The notes beneath the pieces were generated by a model. That model worked only from the letters and a program-made list of their open reading frames with translations. It did not search any database and was not told the DNA's origin. A program made the position numbers and the translations under genes. A DNA stretch of 64,000 nucleotides from Acidobacteria bacterium Mor1. Lineage in GTDB: Bacteria > Acidobacteriota > Polarisedimenticolia > Polarisedimenticolales > Polarisedimenticolaceae. Where the stretch lies: contig CP011806.1 of NCBI GenBank assembly GCA_001664505.1, positions 167,643-231,642 of the forward strand, in the 5' to 3' direction. Each line of letters starts with the position of its first letter. Positions within the stretch are counted from its first letter, which is position 1. Shown here one piece after another: positions 38,495 through 49,000 of this stretch.

Positions 38495-40933
38495 ATGCAG
38501 GCCGTAGCCGGGCAGTTGATCGCACACTATCGCCTGATCGAACCGATCGGCGAGCGCTGCGGTGGTGCGCTCTGGCGCGCCGAGGACACCACCGGCGCCC
38601 GGGAAGTCTTCCTCGAGATCATTGCAGCCGACGCCATCGCCGAAGGGCGGCGGATGCGCCTCGTTCGCGAGTTGAACGCGGTACGGGAGGCGCGCCATCC
38701 GTTCTTCGAGGCGACCCTCGAGGTGCGCACCGATCTTCCCGGCGGCATCGCCGTAGTTCGCGAGCCGGTGCTTGGCGCGACCCTCGGCGCATGGGCCGAC
38801 GCCGAACGGCGCCCCTTGGCCGAACTGCTGCGGGTGGCGATGGAGGCGGCCGAGGCGGTCTCGGCGCTCCACGCGGCGGGCTTGTGCCACGGCGACCTGC
38901 GCGCCGAACGGTTCCGGGTTTCGCCCAGCGGTCACGTCAAGCTGACCGGGCTCGGCACCTGGCCGCTGGCGGTGGATGAGGTTGCCGACGACGACGACGT
39001 GATGCGTGCGGCCGACGTGGCCACCCTCGGTGAAGTCCTCCGCGGCTTTCTTCCGTCCGGCGACAAGGGGACGGGCATCTCCGACACCCTCGCCGATGTG
39101 TTGCGGCGCACGAGCCTCGCCGACGCGCGGGAACGGCCCCGGGCTGCCGAGATCTCGGCGGCGCTCGATGCCGAGGCGCTGGGCGAGGAGGACCTGCGCC
39201 GCGCTCGCGCCCGGGTCGATCCCTCCACCGGCCGGCTGCGGATTCTTCTCGGCGTGGCCGCACTGGCGCTGGTCGGTGTGGTCGGTGCCTTCGCGGTTTG
39301 GCGTCAACTGGACGTCCCGTCCCGCGGCGGCCGTGGAGCCGGTTACGACCTGGCGATCCTGCCGCTGGTCGACGCCCGCGCCGGAACGCTGGAACATGAC
39401 TATGCCCGGGAGTTGGCCCGACACCTGAGCGAGATGTCCAGCCCGGCGCGGGTGCAACCGGACGCTCAGGTCGAGCGCGCGCTCTCACGCGGCAGCGCGC
39501 TTCCCGCGGTGGACTGGATCAGCCCCCAGGCGGACTACACCCTGCGCTGGATGACCGGGGATACCTCGGCGGTCGAGCCGGCGGTCCAGGTCAGTCTGCT
39601 CGGTGGCGACGGGAGCCTGCAGCAGGCCTTCGGCTATCCGCTGCACGGAGACGGCACGGTGCCCGACGGATTGGAGGGCAAGGTCGCCTCCGACGTCGAG
39701 GCGTTCCTCTTTTCGGTGCAGTCGTCGACGGCGCGCTTCCAGCGCAGCTACAAGCAGCTCCGCAGCGCGCCGATGACCTGGTCGCCCCGGGCGGCCCAGC
39801 TCTTCGTCCGGGCGATCACCGCACGCCACCAGGGCAAGGAGTGGACCGCCCTCGACGCAGTCGACGAGGCGCTGTCGCTGGACGGCGAGTTCGCCCAGGC
39901 GAGACGTTTGCGCAGCCAGCTGCTGGAACAGCTCCAGTGGCCCTACGAAGGTACGGTGATGCGGCGTCGCGAGGTCGATCGTGCGCTGGCCGCGCGCAAC
40001 CGCCTGGAGCCCTGGGAGATCGAGTTGCTCGACCGGGAGTCCAGCTACCTGGAAGCCGGCCCGGACCCGGCGGCGGGGCTGCTGGATCCGGCCCTGACCG
40101 AATCCCTGGGGCGGCAGGCGCGGTTGGAGTCCCACGGACTCGCGTTGCAGTACCGGGGCGAGATCGAAGGCCGCATCGACCTCGTGATCGCGTCCCTGGT
40201 GGAGAACCCGGAACCGGACTACCTCTGGATCTGGTTGGCTCGAGCTCTGCTCACGTCCGATCGCGGCCTGAACGCCAACCTCGAACGGATCGCTCCCTTG
40301 ACCGCTGCCCATCCGGGCAATCCGCTGCCGCTGGTTCTCGAGGCCTCGTTGCGCATGCAGAATCGCAGCGGTCGCGCTCAGGCTGACTCGCTGCTGTCCC
40401 GGGCCCGTGAACTGGGCGGCGGTCTGTGGGTTCCCAGGTTGGGCTGGTGGGTCGCGTATCTCGAGATCGACACCGGGCGTTGGGACCGGGCGGAGTTCGT
40501 GCTCAACGAGGCGTTGGCCGTGGCCTCCTCGGGAGATGCCTCTTCGGGTGGCGACGAGGATCCCCGGCTCTACGCTGGGCTGTTCGAGGTCTACCTGGCG
40601 ACGGGGCGTCCCGGTGAGGCCGCCGACGCCCTGGGCATCTACCGGCGCCGCCTGCCCGGAAACCCCTGGGCCGATCTGGCCGAAGCCCGGCTTCAGCAGC
40701 AGCAGGGGGACCGGGTCGCCTCCCTGGCCGCGCTGGATACCGCCGTGGAGCGGGATCCGGCCTATTCCGAGGCCCGTTTTGCCCGGGCCGAGGCCCTGAT
40801 GGCCGGCGGGGACTACCCGCGTGCACTGGAAGACTTCAGGATCTACGTTCAACAGGTCGAGCGTGCGGGAAGCAACCCGAGGCTGGACCGGGCACAGCGT
40901 GCGATCCGTACCCTGACCGCCCGGCTCGGCTGA
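38495..40933 (+). CDS. Pseudokinase fused to TPR domain
   Basis: About 812 residues: kinase-like domain (about 10-225), membrane helix (about 248-267) and a long TPR-rich extracytoplasmic region. The kinase-like part has lost residues needed for catalysis. The glycine loop reads IGERCGGALW. The VAIK lysine is Glu (EVFLEII). The HRDxxxxN stretch is HGDLRAERF (Asp kept, Asn is Arg). DFG reads GLG. It is therefore likely a pseudokinase/scaffold. TPR region from about 380 (for example AYSEARFARAEALMAGGDYPRALEDF at the end). ATG 38495 has GGAGGGAG upstream. Confidence 0.85.
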   Translation: MQAVAGQLIAHYRLIEPIGERCGGALWRAEDTTGAREVFLEIIAADAIAEGRRMRLVRELNAVREARHPFFEATLEVRTDLPGGIAVVREPVLGATLGAWADAERRPLAELLRVAMEAAEAVSALHAAGLCHGDLRAERFRVSPSGHVKLTGLGTWPLAVDEVADDDDVMRAADVATLGEVLRGFLPSGDKGTGISDTLADVLRRTSLADARERPRAAEISAALDAEALGEEDLRRARARVDPSTGRLRILLGVAALALVGVVGAFAVWRQLDVPSRGGRGAGYDLAILPLVDARAGTLEHDYARELARHLSEMSSPARVQPDAQVERALSRGSALPAVDWISPQADYTLRWMTGDTSAVEPAVQVSLLGGDGSLQQAFGYPLHGDGTVPDGLEGKVASDVEAFLFSVQSSTARFQRSYKQLRSAPMTWSPRAAQLFVRAITARHQGKEWTALDAVDEALSLDGEFAQARRLRSQLLEQLQWPYEGTVMRRREVDRALAARNRLEPWEIELLDRESSYLEAGPDPAAGLLDPALTESLGRQARLESHGLALQYRGEIEGRIDLVIASLVENPEPDYLWIWLARALLTSDRGLNANLERIAPLTAAHPGNPLPLVLEASLRMQNRSGRAQADSLLSRARELGGGLWVPRLGWWVAYLEIDTGRWDRAEFVLNEALAVASSGDASSGGDEDPRLYAGLFEVYLATGRPGEAADALGIYRRRLPGNPWADLAEARLQQQQGDRVASLAALDTAVERDPAYSEARFARAEALMAGGDYPRALEDFRIYVQQVERAGSNPRLDRAQRAIRTLTARLG

Positions 40934-40964
40934 GGCGAGGGGCCTCCCGCGAGGAGGTTCCGTC

Positions 40965-41759
40965 TTGAGTCTTCCCGAAGTCGATGCCCCCGGTCGCCAT
41001 GTGCGAACCGGCACTCCCGTTCAGGCCGAATTCGGTGGCACCCGTTTCACGGCCAAGGAGTTCATCGCCGACCTGTCCCAGGCCGGGGTGTTCTTGCCGA
41101 CGGAGTTGATCCTGGAGCCCCGCACCGAGGGGACGCTCACGTTTCGTGCGACCCGCTACGAAGAACCCTTCACCGTTCGAGCCGAGATCGCCGTGGCCTT
41201 CCCTCCGGGGAACGCCGTCTATGAGGGCGAGCCCGGGGTAGGGGTGATGCTCAAGGACCTCACCCCGGCGCTGCGGGATCGATTGGACCGCATGGTCGAC
41301 GGGACCCGGGACGGCTCGATCGTCGAGTCGATTCGCCGGGCGGTGCGGGAAGGAACGAAGTCCCTGGAGCAGCAGCTTCGCGGCCGTCCGACCGATCAGA
41401 AGCTGATGTTGGCGATGCAGGCCGAGGGTCCCGAGATCGACGCGCTGCTCAAGGAGGGTAACCCGGTGGTCGTCACCCGGTTGCTGAAGAACCCACGCCT
41501 ACAGATTCCCCACGTGCGGGTGTTGACCCGGGATGCGCGGCTGACCACGCCGATTCTGCTGGCGGTGGGGAAGAAGCGGGAGTGGATCGAGGACGACGAG
41601 ATCCTGTTCAACTTCTGCAAGCACCCCAAGGCACCGCGCCACGAGGTCAAGAGACGGATCGTCAACCTCTCGCTCGGGAAGATTCGCGAGTTGATCCTCG
41701 CACCCGGGGTGCATCCCGAGGTGCGGGCCGAGGCGAAGAAGTTCAGCCGCGGGCGCTGA
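40965..41759 (+). CDS. PilZ-like domain protein with helical C-terminus
   Basis: 264 residues, cytoplasmic. The N-terminal 1-105 looks like a PilZ-type beta-barrel (PVQAEFGGTRFTAKEFIADLSQAGVFL) with the usual strand order, though the RxxxR c-di-GMP motif is not clear. The C-terminal 140-264 is helical, HEAT-like (VTRLLKNPRLQIPHVRVL). TTG start at 40965 follows GAGGAGG. It is 31 bases after the pseudokinase gene, so it probably shares its operon. Confidence 0.65.
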   Translation: MSLPEVDAPGRHVRTGTPVQAEFGGTRFTAKEFIADLSQAGVFLPTELILEPRTEGTLTFRATRYEEPFTVRAEIAVAFPPGNAVYEGEPGVGVMLKDLTPALRDRLDRMVDGTRDGSIVESIRRAVREGTKSLEQQLRGRPTDQKLMLAMQAEGPEIDALLKEGNPVVVTRLLKNPRLQIPHVRVLTRDARLTTPILLAVGKKREWIEDDEILFNFCKHPKAPRHEVKRRIVNLSLGKIRELILAPGVHPEVRAEAKKFSRGR

Positions 41760-41964
41760 TCCGTTCGGTCAGCTTGCCGCGCAGCCGTCCGAGGATGCTG
41801 CGCTTGGTCTGGGCTTCGCGCTCCAGCCGGTCCCGGCGCAGCTCTTCCAGTCGCGCGTCGCCGTAGGCCAGTTTGATCTTGGCCGGCTTGGTGGTCTCGA
41901 TGTGCCACCCGGCCCAACGGAAAGTCTGACCGGATTCGTTCCAGGCTTCGTTGCGTTGTCGCAT
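41743..41964 (-). CDS. Small hypothetical protein
   Basis: 73 residues, strongly charged. MRQRNEAWNESGQTFRWAGW at the start and a basic, leucine-spaced helix at the end (LGRLRGKLTER). Family not recognised. ATG 41964 follows AGGAGA by about 8 bases. The stop lies inside the tail of the convergent PilZ-like gene (17-base overlap). Coding quality is plausible but unproven; the frame continues upstream to 42045. Confidence 0.5.
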   Translation of the reverse strand: MRQRNEAWNESGQTFRWAGWHIETTKPAKIKLAYGDARLEELRRDRLEREAQTKRSILGRLRGKLTERISARG

Positions 41965-42198
41965 CGGTTCGTCTCCTGGGCGCCTGACAGAGGCTGCCGT
42001 TTCGAAGTCGATACCGATGTACGAGGCGAAACGAACCGCTCGCAACGGCCGTTTCCGTCATCGCCGATGAGTCGAGCGGGGAGACGCGTGCTTGTCGCGC
42101 TCTTCCGGCGGCTCACCGCTGCCGATCACGATCTCGTTACCGTGACCGGCAGGGTGAGCTGCAGCCGACGGAATTGCCGGCTGCTTTAGGAGGGGCGG

Positions 42199-43662
42199 CT
42201 AGTGGGTTTGCTGCACCCGGGGCTTCACTTCCCGGAGCACGCGGCGCTTGAGACCCGGAGCGTTCTCCTCGTCCCGGGCGGCCCACATGCTGCGGACCAT
42301 CTGACGGTAGCGATCGGTCTCGGCGGAGAGAGGCGTACCGTCCTGGAGGTGCCGGCGTAGGGCACCCTCGCCGCCGTTGTAGGCCGCGGCCAGCCACTCG
42401 ACCTGCTGCAGCGGGTCGTCGCTGACGAACTCCTGCTGATGCTTGGCCAGGTACCAGGCCGCCAGATCAATGTTGGTCGCCGGGTCGGCGAGCTGGCCGG
42501 GTTCCAGCTTCATGCCGCGTTTCTTGGCGATGATCTCCGCCGTCGAAGGCAGGACCTGCATGATGCCGGTGGCGCCCAGGTAGCTGACCGCATCCGGATT
42601 CCCCTTGGACTCGAGCAGCGCCATGATCGCCAGCAGTTCGGCGTCGACGCCGTGCTCCACCGCAGCCTGTTCGAACAGCGGGTTCCAGCGAGCGACCGAT
42701 TCAGGCAGCCAGGGAATGTCGATCTCCTGGGCAAGTGGTGTGGCTACGAGGGTGCCGGCGAGCAGGACCGCGGCGAAGCCGCCGGCCAGCAGCAGGGGAG
42801 CGAAGGGCCCGGCAGGTGCCGGGCGATCGTTCTGGGTCAGTCGGAGCAATCGGGACATCAGGTTTCCTCCGTGGGCGGCGACCGCGAGGGTCGGTCCGTC
42901 CGAGCGAGATGCTTCGAGGGCCGCGAGGGCCCGGGCGTAGACCTGCCGGTTGCCTAGGATGTCCACGGCGAGGTCGTCCGTGCAGTACTCCCGGTCGTCG
43001 GTGACCTTGCGCGAGATCCACCAGCAAACCGGGTGATAGAACAGGAGCGTTTCGACCAGGCGCTGCAGGGCCAGCACCCGGGTGTCGTGGCGCGCGATGT
43101 GCGCCAACTCATGGGCCAGCAGCGCGCGCACTCCGTCGAACCCCACCGCCGCCTCGAGGCTCCTGGGCAGGATCAGCACCGGGCGCAGCCAGCCGAAGAC
43201 GAAGGGGGTGGCGACCTGGTCGGAAACGCGCAGGCGCAGCCTGCCGCGGATATCGAGAGAGCCGGCAAGGGAGGTTGCGGCCCGGCGCCAGCGGAGGGGC
43301 ACCTCGTCGGACGCCGCCCGGCTCAGGCGTTGGAGCAGCCACCAGCCCCCGGCCCAGCGCACGCCCAGCACCAGTTCTCCCAGCAGCCAGATGGCGAAGA
43401 TCCAGGATGGTCCGCCCTGAGGCAGCCCCCCCTGGAGCGGCGCCGCGGTGCCGCCGTTCCCGAGTCCCGCGATGAGGGCGGTGATGGCTACCGTAAGGGG
43501 CATGGAGATCAGCGCGGCCACCCCCGCGGCGTAGCGCAGCCGTGGGTTGGCGGTCATCTGCCGCAGCAGGGCGTAGGCCAGTCCGATGACCAGGCCCTGG
43601 AGCAGGAAGGCCCACAGCGCCGTGGACAGGGCGGCGGTGATGCGCAGGATCCATTCGTTCAT
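42199..43662 (-). CDS. BlaR1-like M56 peptidase fused to a lytic transglycosylase domain
   Basis: 487 residues. N-terminal half is a BlaR1/MecR1-type membrane zinc protease (M56): helices at about 10-35, 45-65 and 87-110, then HELAH (184-188), with the third ligand probably Glu225 in DDREYCTDDL. A further membrane helix (about 287-308) leads to a periplasmic domain of lytic transglycosylase (SLT) type: catalytic Glu about 351 in LLESKGNPDAV, GATGIMQVLPSTA (363-375) and AAYNGGEGAL (426-435). Known BlaR1 proteins instead carry a penicillin-binding sensor. The start overlaps the BlaI-like gene (ATGA). Confidence 0.88.
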   Translation of the reverse strand: MNEWILRITAALSTALWAFLLQGLVIGLAYALLRQMTANPRLRYAAGVAALISMPLTVAITALIAGLGNGGTAAPLQGGLPQGGPSWIFAIWLLGELVLGVRWAGGWWLLQRLSRAASDEVPLRWRRAATSLAGSLDIRGRLRLRVSDQVATPFVFGWLRPVLILPRSLEAAVGFDGVRALLAHELAHIARHDTRVLALQRLVETLLFYHPVCWWISRKVTDDREYCTDDLAVDILGNRQVYARALAALEASRSDGPTLAVAAHGGNLMSRLLRLTQNDRPAPAGPFAPLLLAGGFAAVLLAGTLVATPLAQEIDIPWLPESVARWNPLFEQAAVEHGVDAELLAIMALLESKGNPDAVSYLGATGIMQVLPSTAEIIAKKRGMKLEPGQLADPATNIDLAAWYLAKHQQEFVSDDPLQQVEWLAAAYNGGEGALRRHLQDGTPLSAETDRYRQMVRSMWAARDEENAPGLKRRVLREVKPRVQQTH

Positions 43663-44048
43663 TTGCCGCCTCCTTTCTTTTCCATGCTGTCCAGCAGCCG
43701 CCGGATCTCGTCGATCTCTTCGGGACTGGCCTTGCGCGCGGAGAGGGCATGCAGCGCCAACTGTCCGGCGGAGCCGGAAAAGGCGCGCTGCATCAGGTCG
43801 TCGACCAGCGCCTTGCGGGTGACCCGCGGAGTCCTTGCCGGCGTGTAGGTGTGGGTTCGCCGGCTTTCGTCCCGTTCCAAGAGCCCCTTGCCGACCATGA
43901 TCTGCATCAGCTTCAGTACGGTCGTGTAGCCGCTTTCGCGGCCCCGGGCGGCGAGCAGATCGTGGACCCGGCGCACGGTGGCGGGGCTTTCCTCCCACAG
44001 CACGCTCAGGATCTCCAGTTCGGCCTCGGTCGGTTTCGGCAGACTCAT
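43659..44048 (-). CDS. BlaI/MecI/CopY-family repressor
   Basis: 129-residue winged-helix repressor. PTEAELEILSVLWEESPATVRRVHDLL and GYTTVLKLMQIMVGKGLLERDE match the DNA-binding domain of BlaI/MecI; the C-terminal helices (about 85-125) would dimerise. The related BlaR1 proteases cleave such repressors in that dimerisation region. It precedes the M56-SLT gene with a 4-base overlap. ATG 44048 has GGGAGG upstream. Two dyads just upstream (44071-44106) are likely operators, so the pair is probably autoregulated. Confidence 0.92.
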   Translation of the reverse strand: MSLPKPTEAELEILSVLWEESPATVRRVHDLLAARGRESGYTTVLKLMQIMVGKGLLERDESRRTHTYTPARTPRVTRKALVDDLMQRAFSGSAGQLALHALSARKASPEEIDEIRRLLDSMEKKGGGK

Positions 44049-44070
44049 GCTTCCTCCCAGGCCCAGTATT

Positions 44071-44106
44071 ACGAACTGCTTCGTAGATGTCAACGAAGAT
44101 CTTCGT
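44071..44106. promoter_or_regulatory. Pair of matching operator dyads for the BlaI-like repressor
   Basis: Two perfect dyads with the same half-site and spacing: ACGAA-N4-TTCGT at 44071-44084 (N4 = CTGC) and at 44093-44106 (N4 = GATC). Their centres are 22 bases apart, about two helical turns. A looser dyad, ACGCA-AG-TGCGT, follows at 44115-44126. They lie 23-58 bases upstream of the repressor start codon. BlaI/MecI family operators are tandem dyads of this kind, though the classic half-site is TACA. Confidence 0.75.
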
Positions 44107-44167
44107 ACTTTGTGACGCAAGTGCGTAATCGGCCGGTCCGATGCCGAGTCGGGGAGTTCGTGGGGCC

Positions 44168-45610
44168 TTAGGAGCCTTCGCCTGCGGGAGGGGCGTAGAA
44201 GGACACCCCGCGCAGGTTCTCGTCGACCTGCAGCGGCACCTGGAGCCGCGGGAAGGCCCGCTGCTCGCAGTCGTCCCGGTCGCACAGGCGGCAGGTGGTG
44301 CCGATCGGGACCAGCGCGTCCTTCTGATCGACGTCGACGGCGTCGGCGTAGACCATCCGCTTGGCGTGGCGCACCTCGCAGCCCAGGGTGATCGCCTGGA
44401 TCGCCTTGGGCGCCTGGTAGCCCCGGGCTCCCTTGGCCACGGTGCGGGCGACGCAGAAGTAGACCGCGCCGTCGGGCATCTCCGAGAGCTGCTTGGTGAT
44501 GGTCCCCGGCGTGAGGAAGGTGGTGTGCAGGTTCCAGCGGGGGCAGGCGCCGAAGCGGGAGAGCTTGATACCCGATGAGCTGAAGCGCTTGGAGATGTTT
44601 CCGGCGACGTCCGCCCGCACCAGGTGGAACGGGATTCCCTCGTTGCCTTGCTTGCGCAGGGTCGTCAGCCGGTGACAGACCTGTTCGAAGCTGGCGCCGA
44701 AGCGGTTCTCCAGCAGGTCGATGTCGTAGCGGGTGCGGCGCACTTCGTCGATGAAGCGCTCGTAGGGCATGACCACCGCGCCGGCGAAGTAGTTGGCCAG
44801 GGCGATGCGGGCCAGCCCCCGGGAGCTGTCGGCGGTCAGGGTCGCCTCGCTCCGGGTCAGTTCATCGAGCAGGGGCGAGTGCTGCACCAAACCGATCTGG
44901 TGGGCGATCTGGAACTTGCGGCTGCTGCGGGGGAGCGCCTCGGACAGGATCAACAGCTTGCGCTGTGGGTCGAAGCGGCGCACCGCGCCGCCGTCGGCCG
45001 AGGAGTCGACGTATTCGATGCGGATCCCGTGAACCTCCCGCAGGTAGCCCGAGAGCCCGTGGTACATGTCGTCGGGGCGCAGGTCCGCCTGCTTCCACAG
45101 GTCGGTGGCCGCATCCTCCAGCAGCGGGAAGTAGTTCTCGTGGGCGTGGATGAAGTCGGTGACCTCCTCCGACGGCAGGCTCGAGTAGTCGACTCCGGGG
45201 AGATCCCGATCCTCCGATAGCTGCGAGGCCAGGCTCAGCGCCGACTCCCGGGTGCTGCGGAACACCTGGTAGAGCTGGATCACCGCCCGGGCCAGGGTGG
45301 GGGAGCTGAGGGCGAACTCCCGGACCTCGGTGGAGTTGAGCCCGTGGCGGTCGAAGGCGGGGTCGCCGAAGACCTCCATCAGGTCCGAGGCGACCCGGGC
45401 GTCGTCCTCGGCAGCGAACTGTTGGAGGTCGAGCTGGAACAGCTCGGCCAGTTTGAGCAGCAGATTCGCGCTCAGCGGGCGGCGGTCGTGCTCGATCAAA
45501 TTTAGGTAACTGGGGGAGATCCCCAGCATCTCCGCCAGTTTGGTCTGTCGGAGGTTTCGGGCCCGGCGCAGGGCCCGGACCCGGCTCCCCAGGCGTGCAG
45601 TTTCTGCCAT
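44168..45610 (-). CDS. RamB/ScfR-type XRE regulator with ImmA/IrrE-like domain
   Basis: 480 residues. N-terminal XRE helix-turn-helix (7-65, VRALRRARNLRQTKLAEMLG then SPSYLNLIEHDRR). Middle IrrE/ImmA-like region (about 155-290). C-terminal ScfR/DUF2083-type domain with conserved cysteines (TTCRLCDRDDCEQRAF, about 440). This is the layout of RamB and ScfR, regulators of acetate, propionate or glyoxylate metabolism. It is divergent from aceB-aceA, which are RamB targets in Corynebacterium. No HEXXH is evident in the IrrE-like part, so protease activity is doubtful. Ribosome site GGAG precedes ATG 45610. Confidence 0.88.
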   Translation of the reverse strand: MAETARLGSRVRALRRARNLRQTKLAEMLGISPSYLNLIEHDRRPLSANLLLKLAELFQLDLQQFAAEDDARVASDLMEVFGDPAFDRHGLNSTEVREFALSSPTLARAVIQLYQVFRSTRESALSLASQLSEDRDLPGVDYSSLPSEEVTDFIHAHENYFPLLEDAATDLWKQADLRPDDMYHGLSGYLREVHGIRIEYVDSSADGGAVRRFDPQRKLLILSEALPRSSRKFQIAHQIGLVQHSPLLDELTRSEATLTADSSRGLARIALANYFAGAVVMPYERFIDEVRRTRYDIDLLENRFGASFEQVCHRLTTLRKQGNEGIPFHLVRADVAGNISKRFSSSGIKLSRFGACPRWNLHTTFLTPGTITKQLSEMPDGAVYFCVARTVAKGARGYQAPKAIQAITLGCEVRHAKRMVYADAVDVDQKDALVPIGTTCRLCDRDDCEQRAFPRLQVPLQVDENLRGVSFYAPPAGEGS

Positions 45611-45627
45611 TCGGCGTTCTCCGGTTT

Positions 45628-45729
45628 TTTACAGCGTTGACAAGTTTACAGCCTTGGCTCGTAAAAGCCAGGACCCGTTTGCGGGCTGAAAACCAATGTC
45701 TCGTTGACTCTCGCCGTTCATGTTGCAAA
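45628..45729. promoter_or_regulatory. Candidate regulator-binding and promoter region between the RamB-type gene and aceB
   Basis: TTTACAGC occurs twice (45628-45635 and 45645-45652). The second copy begins an imperfect dyad with GGCTCGTAAA ending at 45665 (TTTACaGCC and GGCtcGTAAA arms). TTGACA at 45637-45642 is a possible -35 for aceB but has only a poor -10 (CGTAAA). TTGCAAA at 45723-45729 resembles the core of the published RamB site. These are candidate sites only. Confidence 0.4.
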
Positions 45730-45771
45730 TTTATGTTTTCACGGACTCTCGTCAGCGCCCTCAGGGGTGAT

Positions 45772-45800
45772 CGGGCCCCGGGAAGCCCCGGCGGGGCCCG
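45772..45800 (+). other. GC-rich hairpin in the aceB leader
   Basis: Arms CGGGCCCCG (45772-45780) and CGGGGCCCG (45792-45800) form a perfect 9-bp stem with an 11-base loop, 36 bases before the aceB start. No T-tract follows. It may influence transcript stability or translation, or be incidental in this GC-rich DNA. Confidence 0.4.
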
Positions 45801-45835
45801 GGAGGGGCCGAAACGGCCGAGAAGGAGCGGAATCG

Positions 45836-47431
<1,596 letters not shown>

Positions 47432-47467
47432 GCCTCGGGCCTTTTCCCGGATCTGTAGGAGTGACCG

Positions 47468-48763
47468 ATGTCGAAGCACAAGAGCGCTGAAGAGCTGGCC
47501 CGCAACTGGGCCGAGGACGCCCGCTGGCAGGGGATCGAACGTCCTTACTCGCCGGAGGACGTGGTCCGTCTCCGCGGCAGCGTCAAGGTCGAGCACACCC
47601 TGGCCCGCCTCGGTGCCGAGCGGCTGTGGGAGCTGATTCACAAGAACGACTACGTCAACGCACTGGGCGCCATGACCGGCGGCCAGGCGGTCCAGCAGGT
47701 CCAGGCCGGCCTCCAGGCGATCTACTGCAGCGGCTGGCAGGTCGCCGGCGACATGAACGAAGCGGGGCAGACCTACCCCGACCAGAGCCTCTACCCGGCC
47801 AACAGCGTCCCGTCGCTGGTGCGCCGGATCAACAACGCCCTGACTCGGGCGGATCAGATCGACCACGCCAACGGACTCAACGGCGAGGCACCTCACTGGT
47901 TCGCGCCGATCGTCGCCGATGCCGAGGCCGGTTTCGGTGGCGTGCTCAACGCCTACGAGTTGATGAAGGGCATGATCGAGGCGGGCGCCGCCGGCGTGCA
48001 CTTCGAGGACCAGCTCTCCTCGGCCAAGAAGTGCGGCCACCTCGGCGGCAAGGTGCTGGTGCCGACCCAGGCCGCGATCGACAAGCTGGTCGCCGCGCGC
48101 CTGGCTGCCGACGTGCTCGATGTGCCGACGCTCCTGATCGCTCGCACCGACGCCAACGCCGCCGGACTTCTGACCTCCGACGTCGACGAGCGGGACAAGC
48201 CCTTCGTGACCGGCAACATGACCGCCGACTCCTTCGTCGAGGTCAAGCCGGGTCTGGATCAGGCGATCTCCCGCGGCCTTTCCTACGCTCCCTACTGCGA
48301 CCTGATCTGGTGTGAGACTTCCCATCCGGATCTGGCCGAGGCCAAGCGCTTCGCCGAGGCGATCCACGCGAAGTTCCCGGGCAAGAAGCTGTCCTACAAC
48401 TGCTCGCCGTCGTTCAACTGGAAGCGCCACCTGGACGACGCCACCATCGCCCGCTTCCAGCGGGAGCTGGGCGCCATGGGCTACGCCTTCCAGTTCGTGA
48501 CCCTGGCCGGTTTCCATGCTCTGAACACCTCGATGTTCGAGCTGGCTCTGGGCTACGGCAAGACCGGCATGGCCGCCTACTCTCAGCTCCAGGAGAAGGA
48601 GTTCGCGCTGCAGGAATCCGACGGCTTCCGCGCGGTCAAGCACCAGGCCTTCGTCGGCACCGGATACTTCGATCAGGTGAACCAGGCGATCACCGCCGGC
48701 AAGTCCTCCCTGAGCGCCCTCAAGGGTTCGACGGAAGAGGAGCAGTTCTCCAAGGCGAAGTAG
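47468..48763 (+). CDS. aceA: Isocitrate lyase
   Basis: Cleaves isocitrate to glyoxylate and succinate, the first glyoxylate-bypass step. 431 residues, typical of the bacterial form. The catalytic loop KKCGH is at 187-191 (Cys189) in [16 protein letters not shown]; earlier elements [34 protein letters not shown] and [14 protein letters not shown] bind metal and substrate. C-terminal [14 protein letters not shown] holds the conserved Ser/Asn group. Ribosome site AGGAGTG before ATG 47468. An intrinsic terminator follows at 48816. Confidence 0.97.
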   Translation: MSKHKSAEELARNWAEDARWQGIERPYSPEDVVRLRGSVKVEHTLARLGAERLWELIHKNDYVNALGAMTGGQAVQQVQAGLQAIYCSGWQVAGDMNEAGQTYPDQSLYPANSVPSLVRRINNALTRADQIDHANGLNGEAPHWFAPIVADAEAGFGGVLNAYELMKGMIEAGAAGVHFEDQLSSAKKCGHLGGKVLVPTQAAIDKLVAARLAADVLDVPTLLIARTDANAAGLLTSDVDERDKPFVTGNMTADSFVEVKPGLDQAISRGLSYAPYCDLIWCETSHPDLAEAKRFAEAIHAKFPGKKLSYNCSPSFNWKRHLDDATIARFQRELGAMGYAFQFVTLAGFHALNTSMFELALGYGKTGMAAYSQLQEKEFALQESDGFRAVKHQAFVGTGYFDQVNQAITAGKSSLSALKGSTEEEQFSKAK

Positions 48764-48815
48764 CGTCCTGATCGCTGCGTACCATCCAGCTCTTCAGTGA
48801 CTCTTGACTTTTGGG

Positions 48816-48843
48816 GGCGGCCTTCGGGTCGCCTCTTTTCTTT
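48816..48843 (+). terminator. Intrinsic terminator after aceA
   Basis: Stem GGCGGCC (48816-48822) and GGTCGCC (48827-48833), seven pairs including one G-T, closed by a TTCG tetraloop and followed by TCTTTTCTTT. It ends the aceB-aceA operon. Confidence 0.82.
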
Positions 48844-49000
48844 GGCGTCGAGTTCGATGAGCGACCGGCGACAAGGTTGCCGACCACCCGGATCTCGAGC
48901 CTCCACGTGATACGATCAAAGGCAATTCGTTTTGCTTCCGGGGTCCACGTTCTAGTGGGCAGCTTCCGGATTCGATTGCCGGAGCGGTGCGGGGGGTGTT

